A DNA stretch of 64,000 bases from UBA1181 sp963626555 (GCA_963626555.1 CAVFXQ010000004.1:37574-101573), one strand, 5' to 3'; shown: positions 15,594 to 24,698, numbered from the stretch's first letter. The notes: generated from the sequence alone by a model not told the origin. Made by a program: numbers and translations.

Positions 15594-17351
15594 ATGGAAA
15601 AACTCAAAGACTTACAGAAATTAGCGACCTTGGCTTCTGACCGTTTCAATCTGTATAGTGGTTTAGACTTTGTGCTACCTCAAATATTTAAGGATAAAGT
15701 AACCGAAATTAATAGCAATTCCATCGTTTATAACAAATATTCTGCAATTATAGAAACGAAAGGGAATCAGCATGGGAAACTAAACATTTTCTTGCCCAAT
15801 CAATGGTTTTATATAGCTTCCTATTTTACGGAACTATATAATGAACTTCAGAGATATAAGAAATTCGCTCTTCAAATTACTACAAAAGAACGATTAAAAG
15901 ATTTAGATGGCAAAAAACTAAACGATAATGAAAATTCCTCTCTAAATAGTTTGGGAATAGACGACAGTTCGAAAGCCTTTTTAAAAAAATTCATTACAGA
16001 TTATAAATGGTGGGGCGGTGGGAAAACAATTGATAGAGGAGATTTTTTTGTTTCCCCAATTTTGAACTGTGCAGGCTTAGTGAATGCTTCTCAAACATTC
16101 ATCACAGACTTATGCGCATTTTTAGCAGATAAACAAGAATTAGTCAAAGCAATTCTTGAAAAAGGAGAAACTGATAATGTTAATGTAATAACATACAAAA
16201 ACACAATTGAAGAATCCTTTATAGACTCTTCTTTCCGCCCCTACCTCGCCGCCCTCAAATCCAAGCCGTTTCTGCTGCTTGCGGGCATCTCTGGCACGGG
16301 GAAAAGCCGTATCGTGAGAGAGCTGGCGCGCGCTTGCTGGGACACAGATTCTGACGAATACCGCAAACAGAAGCCGAGAAACTTCGAAATGGTGCAGGTC
16401 AAACCCAACTGGCACGACTCCTACGAACTATTCGGGTATGTGAGCCGCGTGAGCGGTAAACCAGTCTTCGTTGTGGGCGACTTTCTCAGATTCGTGGCCC
16501 GCGCTTGGGCTGAACCCGAAATCCCCTATTTCCTCTGCTTAGACGAGATGAACCTCGCTCCCGTAGAGCAATATTTCGCCGAGTTCCTCAGCGTCATCGA
16601 GTCGCGAAAATGCAACAACGGCGTCGTTACAACCGACCCTATCCTCCGAAAGGATGACACAGAATGGTTCTTCGACCTCACCGCCTCCATCGCCCCCAAC
16701 GAAGAAGTGAGAGAACGCTTCAAAAACGAGGGTATCTGTCTGCCGCAAAACCTTATCGTCGTCGGCACCGTCAACATGGACGAGACCACCTTCTCGTTCT
16801 CGCGCAAAGTATTAGACCGCGCCATGACCATCGAAATGAACGAGGTTGACCTCCACGGAGGTCTCTCTTCTCGCCACGAACGTATAGGCAAATTAGGTGC
16901 CGCCGAGCTCATCGGCACCGCCGTAGAGGGTGTGGACGTCTACGAGGCAAACAAAGAGGTATGCGACATCGCCCTCAACTACCTACAGGCGGTCAACGAC
17001 GTGTTGAACGGCACTCCCTTCAAAATAGCCTACCGCACCCGCAACGAGTTCCTACTCTATGTGGTCAACAACCTGCCCTACAACAAAGACGCTGAGGGCA
17101 ACGAACTGCCTCAAGGCTTCGTCATCGCCCGCGCCCTCGACGAAATCACGAACATGAAAATCCTCTCGCGCATCGAAGGCGACGAGACGAAGGTGAGCGA
17201 CAGACTGCTCAACGCACTCCGCGACACCATCTCAAACGGACTAAAAGACATCACAGACGAAGAACACCCCATCAAGTCAATCAGCATAGCCAAACTCAGC
17301 GAGATGCAGAGCCGTCTTAGCTCTTCTGGCTACACTAATTTCTGGAGTTAA
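15594..17351 (+). CDS. McrB-like AAA+ NTPase restriction subunit (LlaJI.R1-type)
   Basis: The protein has 585 residues. The N-terminal 210 or so have no motif I recognise; in McrB/LlaJI.R1 proteins this part binds DNA and sets specificity. The AAA+ domain follows: Walker A GISGTGKS (about 232), Walker B YFLCLDEMNLAP (about 312) and the McrB-type signature GTVNMDETTFSFSRKVLDRA. It should act as the translocating motor that drives the nuclease encoded next. Codon use changes abruptly at about 16230, between the two domains: by hand count 15841-15900 is 28% GC and 16261-16320 is 60%. This looks like a recombination junction. GTP versus ATP use cannot be told from the sequence. Confidence 0.9.
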   Translation: MEKLKDLQKLATLASDRFNLYSGLDFVLPQIFKDKVTEINSNSIVYNKYSAIIETKGNQHGKLNIFLPNQWFYIASYFTELYNELQRYKKFALQITTKERLKDLDGKKLNDNENSSLNSLGIDDSSKAFLKKFITDYKWWGGGKTIDRGDFFVSPILNCAGLVNASQTFITDLCAFLADKQELVKAILEKGETDNVNVITYKNTIEESFIDSSFRPYLAALKSKPFLLLAGISGTGKSRIVRELARACWDTDSDEYRKQKPRNFEMVQVKPNWHDSYELFGYVSRVSGKPVFVVGDFLRFVARAWAEPEIPYFLCLDEMNLAPVEQYFAEFLSVIESRKCNNGVVTTDPILRKDDTEWFFDLTASIAPNEEVRERFKNEGICLPQNLIVVGTVNMDETTFSFSRKVLDRAMTIEMNEVDLHGGLSSRHERIGKLGAAELIGTAVEGVDVYEANKEVCDIALNYLQAVNDVLNGTPFKIAYRTRNEFLLYVVNNLPYNKDAEGNELPQGFVIARALDEITNMKILSRIEGDETKVSDRLLNALRDTISNGLKDITDEEHPIKSISIAKLSEMQSRLSSSGYTNFWS

Positions 17352-17366
17352 AAAATCCAACTATCC

Positions 17367-19556
17367 ATGGAGTTGCTGACCATCACCCACACAGACTTCA
17401 CGATGAGCATTGAATGCGCCAAATTCAATGCCATTTGGGAGAAAGCCGTGCGTAACATCGGCGAGCCAAAACTGCTCTCTCGTTATGCATGGACAGAAGG
17501 TGTCGTGTCGGTGGAGTGCCACACCAATGGAGAGCCTCAACAGATACAGAACGGAGAACAAGCCCCCGCCATCTTTTTCGACAATGCAGACTACCCCCTT
17601 TGGGTAGAGTTTGCCGAGAACGTTAAAGATGCGCAGTTCAACTCAGAACTGCAAGAGGTCAACGACAAGTTTTCGTTCCGCCGAGGCATCCTTGCTGGGT
17701 TTCTCAACTATGGCAACGAAATCGGCAGAAGCGAGATCAACATCCTCTACACCACCAAAGAGAACGAAAAACGCCGTTTCGCCTTCTCGTTCGAGGTGCT
17801 AAGCACGAAACTCGACTATCACGAGCATTGGCGTTGCATCCTCGAAGACATAGAGGCGGAATACCGCATGCTCTCGCTCGACTATCTGCGCCGCACCTTC
17901 CACGGCTTCAGTCCCGACCCCAACGGCGAGGCGCAAGAACTCATCTGGTGGAGCGTCTTCGACAGCGAGCAAGAGAAGTTCATCAACGCTTGCAAAGTCA
18001 TCATTGACCGTCCTCGCCACCGTCTGCACGGCTACGAGAGCCACCGTCGCGCCGACCGCCTCACCGTCATTCCACAAAAAGTGGAGAACGAACTATCCGA
18101 ACACAGAAAAAGAGACAACCACCTCTACCGCATAGAAGAGCAACTGCAGACCAACGACACGTTGGAAAACCGTTTTCTGAAATTCGCCTTGTCTCAAATC
18201 ACAAAGAAATACGAAGAACTGAAAGAGAAAATAGAGAGTCTCAACACCATCTCTCAAACGAAGAAAGACGAGTTTGCGGAGACACTCAAAACCTTGCAAC
18301 GCTTAGAGCGAAACCCATTCTTCCGCACGGTGGGCAATTTCAAGGGACTAAACCAAGAGAGCCTCGTATTGCAAAAAGCCACGGGCTACAGTCAGGTATA
18401 CCGCACATGGAACCTTCTCCGCCGTGGCTACTCCCTCTACGACGGACTTTTCCGCCTACAGACAAAAGACATTGCCACCCTCTACGAGATATGGTGCTTC
18501 ATTGAGGTGAGCCACATCGTGAAAGAGCAACTGCAAGATGTTGAGGTAGACCACCGCAACCGCATGGAACTGAGCGGTCTCTTCACTTGGGAGCTTGGCA
18601 AGGGAGAACACTCGCGCATCCTCTTCAAGAAAGACAACGTACAGCTGGCAGAACTCGTCTACAACCCTAAAAATACGGATAAAGAGGACGACAACACAGG
18701 GTTGGACGGTTTAGTGTCGCCCACCGTACCTCAGAAGCCCGACATTGTGCTTCAACTCACCAAAAACGACCTGAGAGAGGGATTGAAGATGACCTACCTC
18801 TTTGATGCCAAATATCGCATAGACGGACGACAAAACGGAGTCGACACGCCTCCCAACGATGCCATCAACCAGATGCACCGCTACCGAGATGCCATCTATT
18901 TCAATGACTACGAGGAAGAAGCGTTGAAAAAGGAGGTCATCGGAGGCTATATTCTCTTTCCAGGCGATGGAGAAACCACAGATGTACAATTATCCAAATT
19001 CTACAAAACCATCAGTGAGGTGAACATTGGCGCATTTCCCCTCCGCCCCAAAGACAAGCACAACCGCCTACTCTTAGAGCAGTTCATCGCACAACTCATT
19101 GAAGAGAAAAGCCACGAGACCATCGCCCACGTCATTCCACAAAAAGGCGCGTTCGTCGAAGTGGGCAACCGCGTCCTCGTCGGCTTGGTGGGCGACAACA
19201 ACCGAGGCAATGCGGCGAAAAGCAAATTTCTCGACAGCACCGCAACACTCTACTATACAGGCAACAAATTTCCAACCACCATCGCCCTTCAGAACCTCCA
19301 TTTTTTCATGCCATATATCAAGGGGAAAGGCATTCGCGACGTCTACGAAATCACCCGAATACGCACTATTTCTGCCAAAGAAGCCAAACAATTAGACGGA
19401 GAAGAAGGAGAAAACAACATTCGTCTCGCATTCACAATCCACTTTATCCGACAACAATTCACTGACTATCAAAACATTGACACAAGCAAAATGGCTTTCA
19501 ACACATTTATAGACACTACATTTGAAGAGTTGAAAGATTATTTGGCTTTCAAATAA
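17367..19556 (+). CDS. DUF2357 / PD-(D/E)XK nuclease, McrC-like restriction subunit
   Basis: The 729-residue protein has an N-terminal DUF2357 region (to about 330), a coiled-coil-rich middle (KKYEELKEKIESLNT) and a PD-(D/E)XK_7-type nuclease core near residues 430-520, with PDIVLQL and the catalytic LFDAKYRIDG followed by the NQMHRYRDAIY helix. A C-terminal extension of about 150 residues follows. This arrangement matches the LlaJI.R2/McrC-like partner of McrB-type motors. It begins 15 nt after the AAA+ gene. GC is high (65% at 17881-17940 by hand count), like the C-terminal two thirds of its partner and like murA. Confidence 0.88.
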   Translation: MELLTITHTDFTMSIECAKFNAIWEKAVRNIGEPKLLSRYAWTEGVVSVECHTNGEPQQIQNGEQAPAIFFDNADYPLWVEFAENVKDAQFNSELQEVNDKFSFRRGILAGFLNYGNEIGRSEINILYTTKENEKRRFAFSFEVLSTKLDYHEHWRCILEDIEAEYRMLSLDYLRRTFHGFSPDPNGEAQELIWWSVFDSEQEKFINACKVIIDRPRHRLHGYESHRRADRLTVIPQKVENELSEHRKRDNHLYRIEEQLQTNDTLENRFLKFALSQITKKYEELKEKIESLNTISQTKKDEFAETLKTLQRLERNPFFRTVGNFKGLNQESLVLQKATGYSQVYRTWNLLRRGYSLYDGLFRLQTKDIATLYEIWCFIEVSHIVKEQLQDVEVDHRNRMELSGLFTWELGKGEHSRILFKKDNVQLAELVYNPKNTDKEDDNTGLDGLVSPTVPQKPDIVLQLTKNDLREGLKMTYLFDAKYRIDGRQNGVDTPPNDAINQMHRYRDAIYFNDYEEEALKKEVIGGYILFPGDGETTDVQLSKFYKTISEVNIGAFPLRPKDKHNRLLLEQFIAQLIEEKSHETIAHVIPQKGAFVEVGNRVLVGLVGDNNRGNAAKSKFLDSTATLYYTGNKFPTTIALQNLHFFMPYIKGKGIRDVYEITRIRTISAKEAKQLDGEEGENNIRLAFTIHFIRQQFTDYQNIDTSKMAFNTFIDTTFEELKDYLAFK

Positions 19557-19591
19557 ATTCAAAAAAAACTCATTCTTACGATAGAAATTCT

Positions 19592-19599
19592 TAACTTTG
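19592..19599 (+). promoter_or_regulatory. -7 box before DUF4290
   Basis: TAACTTTG matches TAnnTTTG, 79 nt before the DUF4290 start. No exact TTTG upstream. It marks the return to core genes after the restriction operon. Confidence 0.45.
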
Positions 19600-19677
19600 C
19601 AAAGGAATTTACTGTGTTTTGCCAATCAAGAAACAAGTTTGTTCGCGAATTTTTTAGTAAAATCAAGTACACTTAAG

Positions 19678-20271
19678 ATGGAGTACAATACGAAATTAAA
19701 AAGTTTGTCGCTTCCAGAATATGGGAGGAACATTCAAAACATGGTCAACTACTGCATGACAATAGAAGACCGCACCGAAAGAACAGCAGCCGCCTATTCG
19801 ATCATCAAGGCTATGGAAACGCTCTTCCCCCACATACATGAGTTGAGCAACTACAAACAGACTTTGTGGGATCATCTCGCCATCATGTCCAACTTCACGT
19901 TGGATGTAGACTATCCTTGCGAGATCATCAAAAAAGACAAACTCAAAGTGAAGCCAGGCAAGGTCGAATACTCTTCGCCCAAGCGCATCCACTTCATGCA
20001 CTATGGGAAGCTGATCCACGGCATGATAGAAAAAGCCTGCGAACTACCCTACGGAGAAGAACGAAACCTTCTCGAACTAAGAATCGCCAACTACATGAAG
20101 CGTAGCTATTACACCTTCAACAAAGACGGGGCAGACGACAGCAAAATCCTCAATGATTTGAGCTTGCTCTCTCATGGCGAAATCCGTTTGATGGAGCGTG
20201 GAGTCAAATTAGTGGAGTGCAAAGCCAACATTCCAAACACATCTACAGGCAAGAAGAAAAAGAAAAAATAG
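19678..20271 (+). CDS. DUF4290 protein
   Basis: The ATG at 19678 gives 197 residues starting MEYNTKLKSLSLPEYGRNIQ, the usual start in this Bacteroidota-specific family; an earlier in-frame start at 19597 adds an unrelated extension. The protein is helical and soluble, with YCMTIEDRTERTAAAYSII and MKRSYYTFNKDGADD as recognisable family segments, and a Lys-rich C-terminal tail (TGKKKKKK). Function is unknown. It sits 8 nt before murA, a pairing common in the phylum. Confidence 0.85.
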   Translation: MEYNTKLKSLSLPEYGRNIQNMVNYCMTIEDRTERTAAAYSIIKAMETLFPHIHELSNYKQTLWDHLAIMSNFTLDVDYPCEIIKKDKLKVKPGKVEYSSPKRIHFMHYGKLIHGMIEKACELPYGEERNLLELRIANYMKRSYYTFNKDGADDSKILNDLSLLSHGEIRLMERGVKLVECKANIPNTSTGKKKKKK

Positions 20272-20279
20272 TTCTCACA

Positions 20280-21590
20280 ATGGCAAAATTTCTGATTGAA
20301 GGAGGGCATTCGCTCAAAGGCGACATCTACCCACAAGGAGCCAAAAATGAGGCGTTGGAAGTCATCTGCGCCACTCTGCTCACCGCTGAAGAGGTAGTCA
20401 TTAAAAACGTACCCAACATTCTCGATGTCAACAATCTCATCCGATTGCTGAAAGACATGGGCGTGACAGTCGAAAACTTAGGTGGCGGAACATTCTCCTT
20501 CAAAGCAGACAATGTCAATCTGGACTTTTTAGACACACCACAGTTCTATAAGCAATGCGCTGCGTTGCGTGGCTCGGTGATGCTCGTAGGGCCGCTCGTG
20601 GCACGCTTCGGTGTTGCCGTCGTACCTAAACCAGGAGGCGACAAAATCGGCCGACGGAGATTAGACACCCATTTCATCGGAATACAGAAATTAGGTGCTA
20701 TCTTCTGCTACGACCCCGACTTGCAGCTCTATCGCATCCACGCCAACAATCTGAAGGGACTCTATATGCTGTTGGACGAAGCTTCCGTAACAGGAACAGC
20801 CAACATCGTAATGACAGCCGTCCTCGCCGAGGGCGAAACCACCATCTACAACGCCGCCTGCGAGCCTTACATACAGCAACTTTGCAAGATGCTCAATAAG
20901 ATGGGGGCGAAAATCACAGGCATCGGCTCTAATCTGCTCCACATTCAAGGAGTGAAAGAGTTGCATGGGTGCGCTGAGCATGCCATTCTGCCCGACATGA
21001 TTGAAATCGGCAGTTTCATTGGAATGGCCGCTATGACCAACTCCGAAATCACTATCAAAAACGTCTGCTACGACGAGTTGGGAATGATACCCGACTGTTT
21101 CCGCAAGTTAGGCATTCAATTGGAGCGCATTAACGACGACATCTACATTCCGAAACAAGAGAAATACACCATCGACACATTCATGGACGGTTCGATCATG
21201 ACCTTCGCCGATGCGCCATGGCCAGGACTCACACCAGACTTGCTCAGTGTCTTCCTCGTCGTTGCCACCCAGGCAAGAGGCAGTGTGCTAATCCACCAAA
21301 AAATGTTCGAAAGCCGACTTTTCTTCGTGGACAAGCTGATAGACATGGGAGCGCAGATTATTCTTTGCGACCCCCATCGTGCCACCGTCATCGGACTTGC
21401 CAAGGAGACTCAACTCAGAGCCTCAAAAATGTCCTCGCCCGACATTCGCGCGGGCATTGCCCTTTTAATCGCCGCTATGAGTGCCAAAGGCACCAGCACC
21501 ATCAGCAACATTGAGCAGATTGACCGAGGATATGAGAATATAGACGGCCGTCTCAACGCCATCGGGGCTAAGATTATGAGAGTGGAATAG
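20280..21590 (+). CDS. murA: UDP-N-acetylglucosamine 1-carboxyvinyltransferase
   Basis: The 436-residue protein catalyses enolpyruvyl transfer from PEP to UDP-GlcNAc, the first committed step of peptidoglycan synthesis, in the cytoplasm. Family motifs are PQGAKNEALEVICATLL at the N-terminus (Lys-Asn pair), the loop KPGGDKIGRRRLDTHFIG, ASVTGTANIVMTAVLAEG, and RGYENIDGRLNAIGAKI at the end. The residue that is Cys115 in E. coli MurA is Asp121 here; Cys-to-Asp enzymes remain active but are not alkylated by fosfomycin. Translation starts 8 nt after DUF4290. Confidence 0.96.
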   Translation: MAKFLIEGGHSLKGDIYPQGAKNEALEVICATLLTAEEVVIKNVPNILDVNNLIRLLKDMGVTVENLGGGTFSFKADNVNLDFLDTPQFYKQCAALRGSVMLVGPLVARFGVAVVPKPGGDKIGRRRLDTHFIGIQKLGAIFCYDPDLQLYRIHANNLKGLYMLLDEASVTGTANIVMTAVLAEGETTIYNAACEPYIQQLCKMLNKMGAKITGIGSNLLHIQGVKELHGCAEHAILPDMIEIGSFIGMAAMTNSEITIKNVCYDELGMIPDCFRKLGIQLERINDDIYIPKQEKYTIDTFMDGSIMTFADAPWPGLTPDLLSVFLVVATQARGSVLIHQKMFESRLFFVDKLIDMGAQIILCDPHRATVIGLAKETQLRASKMSSPDIRAGIALLIAAMSAKGTSTISNIEQIDRGYENIDGRLNAIGAKIMRVE

Positions 21591-21644
21591 AAGAGGTTCT
21601 ATCTTCACACCTATAGAAGGACACATTCAAAATCTCATAAAACT

Positions 21645-21878
21645 ATGGACTACAACAAAAATGACACATATAAGCACATTCATTTTGCAGTGATGGCAAT
21701 AGAAAGCGGAGCTAAAAAATTAGGAGTTTCGGGCAAAGAAATGCACGATCGACTACAAAAGCAAGGCTTGATCCATAGACGCTTGATCAAACGTTACAAC
21801 GAACTGCATACCCAAAGCCTTGATTGGGTAGCGGATGATATTAGTGAAACTCTTCTGAATTGGGAGGCAGAAAAATGA
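21645..21878 (+). CDS. DUF3791-family small protein (decayed locus)
   Basis: This 77-residue helical protein has the pattern HFAVMAIESGAKKLGVSGKEMHDRL ... LIHRRLIKRYNELHTQS ... DDISETLLNW, typical of DUF3791. Its stop codon overlaps the start of the DUF3990 remnant (ATGA). The same gene order is seen intact at 46931-47839. In that context the family looks like an antitoxin or accessory to a DUF3990 protein; this role is inferred from gene order only. Confidence 0.75.
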   Translation: MDYNKNDTYKHIHFAVMAIESGAKKLGVSGKEMHDRLQKQGLIHRRLIKRYNELHTQSLDWVADDISETLLNWEAEK

Positions 21879-21946
21879 TTACATTATATCACGGTTCATA
21901 CATTTCTGTTCCAAGTCCACAAGTAAAATTCGGGAGAGAAAGATAA
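21875..21946 (+). pseudogene. Truncated DUF3990 gene (23 codons left)
   Basis: The frame from the ATG at 21875 encodes MITLYHGSYISVPSPQVKF followed by GRER and a stop. The first part matches the start of the intact DUF3990 protein in this window (MILYHGTNIDFEKIV, with DFGRGFYLTD after it). Similarity stops at the FGR point and the remaining 130 or so residues are gone, while the genes on both sides stay in place. A simple internal deletion explains this. Confidence 0.75.
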
Positions 21947-21948
21947 CT

Positions 21949-22185
21949 ATGCGAGACACAGTTCTTTGGCGAAAAATAAGCCGTATAATCTTGATGTTAG
22001 CAGATGCTCTGCATATCAACGCAGAGCAAGCCCTCGACCTTTTCTACTCCACGAAAGTCTACCAACAGCTAATTGACCCCAAATATGGTCTTCAACTGAT
22101 GAGCGACGGCTATATTTTGGAAGATTTACTAAATGAAATAGAAAGTAGACAAACTGACATCAATGAGCGAACACAACCCCAATAG
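21949..22185 (+). CDS. Small helical protein, third gene of the decayed DUF3791/DUF3990 locus
   Basis: The 78-residue protein resembles the product of 46931-47152: both have A-x(2-3)-(F/V)Y-x-(S/T)-x-(V/L)Y-x2-L, then GL and S-x2-Y, and a C-terminal LxxE helix. It starts 2 nt after the DUF3990 remnant and its 3' end overlaps the methyltransferase start by 23 nt. It is probably still translated. Family name uncertain; function unknown. Confidence 0.65.
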   Translation: MRDTVLWRKISRIILMLADALHINAEQALDLFYSTKVYQQLIDPKYGLQLMSDGYILEDLLNEIESRQTDINERTQPQ

Positions 22186-23179
22186 CAAAAACACAACCAT
22201 TCCATTTCCTCACCACGACGAGATAAAATTCAAATTCATTGACTTGTTCGCTGGAATTGGTGGCTTCCGTTTAGCATGTCAAAACTTAGGCGGAGAGTGC
22301 GTTTTCTCATCAGAATGGGACAAAGACGCTCAGAAAACGTATGCTTACAACTTTGGAGAAACCCCCTACGGCGACATTACTTTGGAAGAGACAAAACAGG
22401 CGATTCCAGAGAATTTTGACTTGCTTTGCGGTGGTTTCCCTTGCCAAGCATTCTCCATTGCAGGCTACAGACGAGGCTTCGAAGACACACGAGGAACACT
22501 ATTCTTCGACGTGGCAGAAATTATACGAAGGAGAAGACCAAAGGCAGTTTACTTGGAAAATGTTAAAAATTTGAAAGCTCACGACAACGGAAATACGTTT
22601 AAGATTATCAAAGGAACACTCGAAGAATTAGGCTACTTCGTTTATGACAACGTAATGAGTCCTGACAAATATGCTAATATTCCTCAAAATAGAGAACGTA
22701 TCTTCATTGTCGCATTTGACAAAAATCAAGTTTTCAACTATCTCGACTTTCAATATCCAGAGAAAGAACCTCTTACGAAAACCATCCACGACTGCATCGA
22801 CAACACCGTGTCCGACCCTAAATTCTTCTACACAGAGAAGATGAAACATTACGACGAGTTGGTCCGCGAGATTAAGTCTAAAGACTCTATCTATCAGTGG
22901 CGCAGGGTCTACGTTCGTGAAAACAAGAGTGGCGTCTGCCCTACCCTCACTGCCAATATGGGTACTGGAGGCCACAATGTTCCTCTTATTTTGACAGACA
23001 AGGGCATCAGAAAATTAACCCCAAAAGAGTGCCTCAACTTTCAAGGCTACCCCGAAGGCTACACTTTCCCAAAAATGATATCTACCTCAGCCTGTTATAA
23101 ACAAGCAGGTAATTCGGTTGCAGTTCCTCTAATTCAAAAAGTTTGCCAACAAATATGTATGATAATCTTGAAGAGATAA
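22163..23179 (+). CDS. Second DNA (cytosine-5) methyltransferase
   Basis: The 338-residue protein carries all m5C methyltransferase motifs: I (FIDLFAGIGGF), IV (LLCGGFPCQAFS, catalytic Cys94), VI (YLENVKNL), VIII (IPQNRERIF), the PTLTANMGTGGHNVP segment at the end of the recognition domain, IX (IRKLTPKECLNFQGYP) and X (YKQAGNSVAVPLI). No restriction gene is adjacent. It could be an orphan. Or it could be the second methyltransferase of the McrBC-like system 2.6 kb upstream: LlaJI-type systems with asymmetric sites use two m5C enzymes. The second idea is inference. Confidence 0.93.
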   Translation: MSEHNPNSKNTTIPFPHHDEIKFKFIDLFAGIGGFRLACQNLGGECVFSSEWDKDAQKTYAYNFGETPYGDITLEETKQAIPENFDLLCGGFPCQAFSIAGYRRGFEDTRGTLFFDVAEIIRRRRPKAVYLENVKNLKAHDNGNTFKIIKGTLEELGYFVYDNVMSPDKYANIPQNRERIFIVAFDKNQVFNYLDFQYPEKEPLTKTIHDCIDNTVSDPKFFYTEKMKHYDELVREIKSKDSIYQWRRVYVRENKSGVCPTLTANMGTGGHNVPLILTDKGIRKLTPKECLNFQGYPEGYTFPKMISTSACYKQAGNSVAVPLIQKVCQQICMIILKR

Positions 23180-23305
23180 ATTCTTCAAAATTCTCTTCTC
23201 CAGCTCCTCCTACGTAAATTTTGAAACATTTAGCGAGGAAGAAGAGTAAAACCAGCCAGCCATCAAATCCCCCTCTTTCAATTCGTTTATTTTCATAAAA
23301 TTTAT

Positions 23306-23313
23306 TAATTTTG
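23306..23313 (+). promoter_or_regulatory. -7 box candidate before the polyene-like cluster
   Basis: TAATTTTG matches TAnnTTTG, 110 nt before the ketosynthase start. No exact -33 box. The 23180-23422 gap holds no gene. Confidence 0.4.
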
Positions 23314-23422
23314 CGTTTCCATTTATACCTTGGCGTTTTTAGTCTTTTGTTAGACCTTGCCAAACGTGTAAAAAGGGCTATTACATAAATGTAGAAACGA
23401 AAAAAGTTAAGAATAAAGAAAC

Positions 23423-24649
23423 ATGAACAATCGAGTTGTCATCACAGGTTTGGGCATATACTCATGTCTTGGTAAGTCGTTAGACGAAGTAAAAGAGTCT
23501 CTATACTATGGAAAATCAGGCATCATCTTTGACCCTGCAAGAAAAGAAATGGGATTTCGTTCTGCGCTTACTTCCAAAATAGACATTCCAGATTTGAAGA
23601 AGGAACTTTCAAGAAGTCAACGTGCTTTTATGCCAGAAGAGGCTAAATACGCTTACGTTGCCACTGTTGAGGCTTTGAAAAACGCTGGCATTGACATGGA
23701 CTACTTGGAGAAGAACGAGGTTGGTTTGCTCTACGGTAACGATAGCACTGCCGACGCCGTTGTTAAAGCAGTCGACACCATGCGTGAGAAAAAAGACACT
23801 ACTTTGGTGGGATCTGGCGCCATCTTCCAATCAATGAACTCTACCGTAACGATGAACCTCGGTTGTATTTTCAAACTTCGTGGTATCAACTTGACCGTCT
23901 CGGGTGCATGCGCAAGTAGCTCACACGCCATTGGACTAGGCTCTCTCCTTATCAAATGGGGATTACAAGACTGCATCGTCTGCGGTGGAGCTCAAGAGGT
24001 CAATCCTTACTCTATCGGTAGTTTCGACGGCATCAGCGCATTCTCAACTCGCGAAAGCGACCCTACAAAAGCCTCTCGTCCATTCGACCGCGACCGCGAC
24101 GGATTGGTTCCTGGCGGGGGTGCCGCTACTGTCATCATTGAAAGCTACGAACACGCCGTTAAACGTGGCGCACCTATCTTAGCGGAAGTAATCGGTTACG
24201 GATTCTCTTCTAACGGAGACCACATGTCGAACCCTAATGTTGAAGGTCCAACTCGCTCTCTCGAAATGTGTTTGCGCGAGGCTGGTGTCGACGCTAAGTC
24301 AATCGGCTACGTCAACGCTCACGCAACTTCTACCCCTGTAGGCGACCGTCAAGAGGCTAAGGCTATCTACAACGTGTTTGGAGATTACAAGGTAGAGGTA
24401 GCCTCAACAAAGGCAATGACAGGCCACGAGATGTGGATGGCGGGTGCCAGCGAGGTTGTCTATTCAATGCTGATGATGCAAAACGATTTCATCGCGCCTA
24501 ACATCAACTTTGAAAATCCAGACGAAGACTCTGCCAAGCTGAACATTCCAGCACAGAGAGTGGAAAAGAAGTTTGACTCTTTCTTGTCTAACTCTTTTGG
24601 CTTCGGAGGCACAAACTCTACACTCATCGTCAGAAAATTCGTGAAATAA
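23423..24649 (+). CDS. Beta-ketoacyl-ACP synthase (FabF-like), polyene-type cluster
   Basis: The 408-residue ketosynthase has the full Cys-His-His triad: Cys163 in SGACASSSHAIG, His300 in NAHATSTPVGD and His335 in GHEMWMAG, then NSFGFGGTN. It should condense an acyl chain with malonyl-ACP. It differs from housekeeping FabF at the usually conserved GHxxGAAG site (GHEMWMAG), consistent with a specialised enzyme. It is the first of seven genes in one direction with small gaps, next to a dedicated ACP, and probably works on that ACP. Confidence 0.9.
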   Translation: MNNRVVITGLGIYSCLGKSLDEVKESLYYGKSGIIFDPARKEMGFRSALTSKIDIPDLKKELSRSQRAFMPEEAKYAYVATVEALKNAGIDMDYLEKNEVGLLYGNDSTADAVVKAVDTMREKKDTTLVGSGAIFQSMNSTVTMNLGCIFKLRGINLTVSGACASSSHAIGLGSLLIKWGLQDCIVCGGAQEVNPYSIGSFDGISAFSTRESDPTKASRPFDRDRDGLVPGGGAATVIIESYEHAVKRGAPILAEVIGYGFSSNGDHMSNPNVEGPTRSLEMCLREAGVDAKSIGYVNAHATSTPVGDRQEAKAIYNVFGDYKVEVASTKAMTGHEMWMAGASEVVYSMLMMQNDFIAPNINFENPDEDSAKLNIPAQRVEKKFDSFLSNSFGFGGTNSTLIVRKFVK

Positions 24650-24698
24650 ATCACTGGTTTTCTTGAATTTATCATTAATAAACTCATAAAAAGAACGA

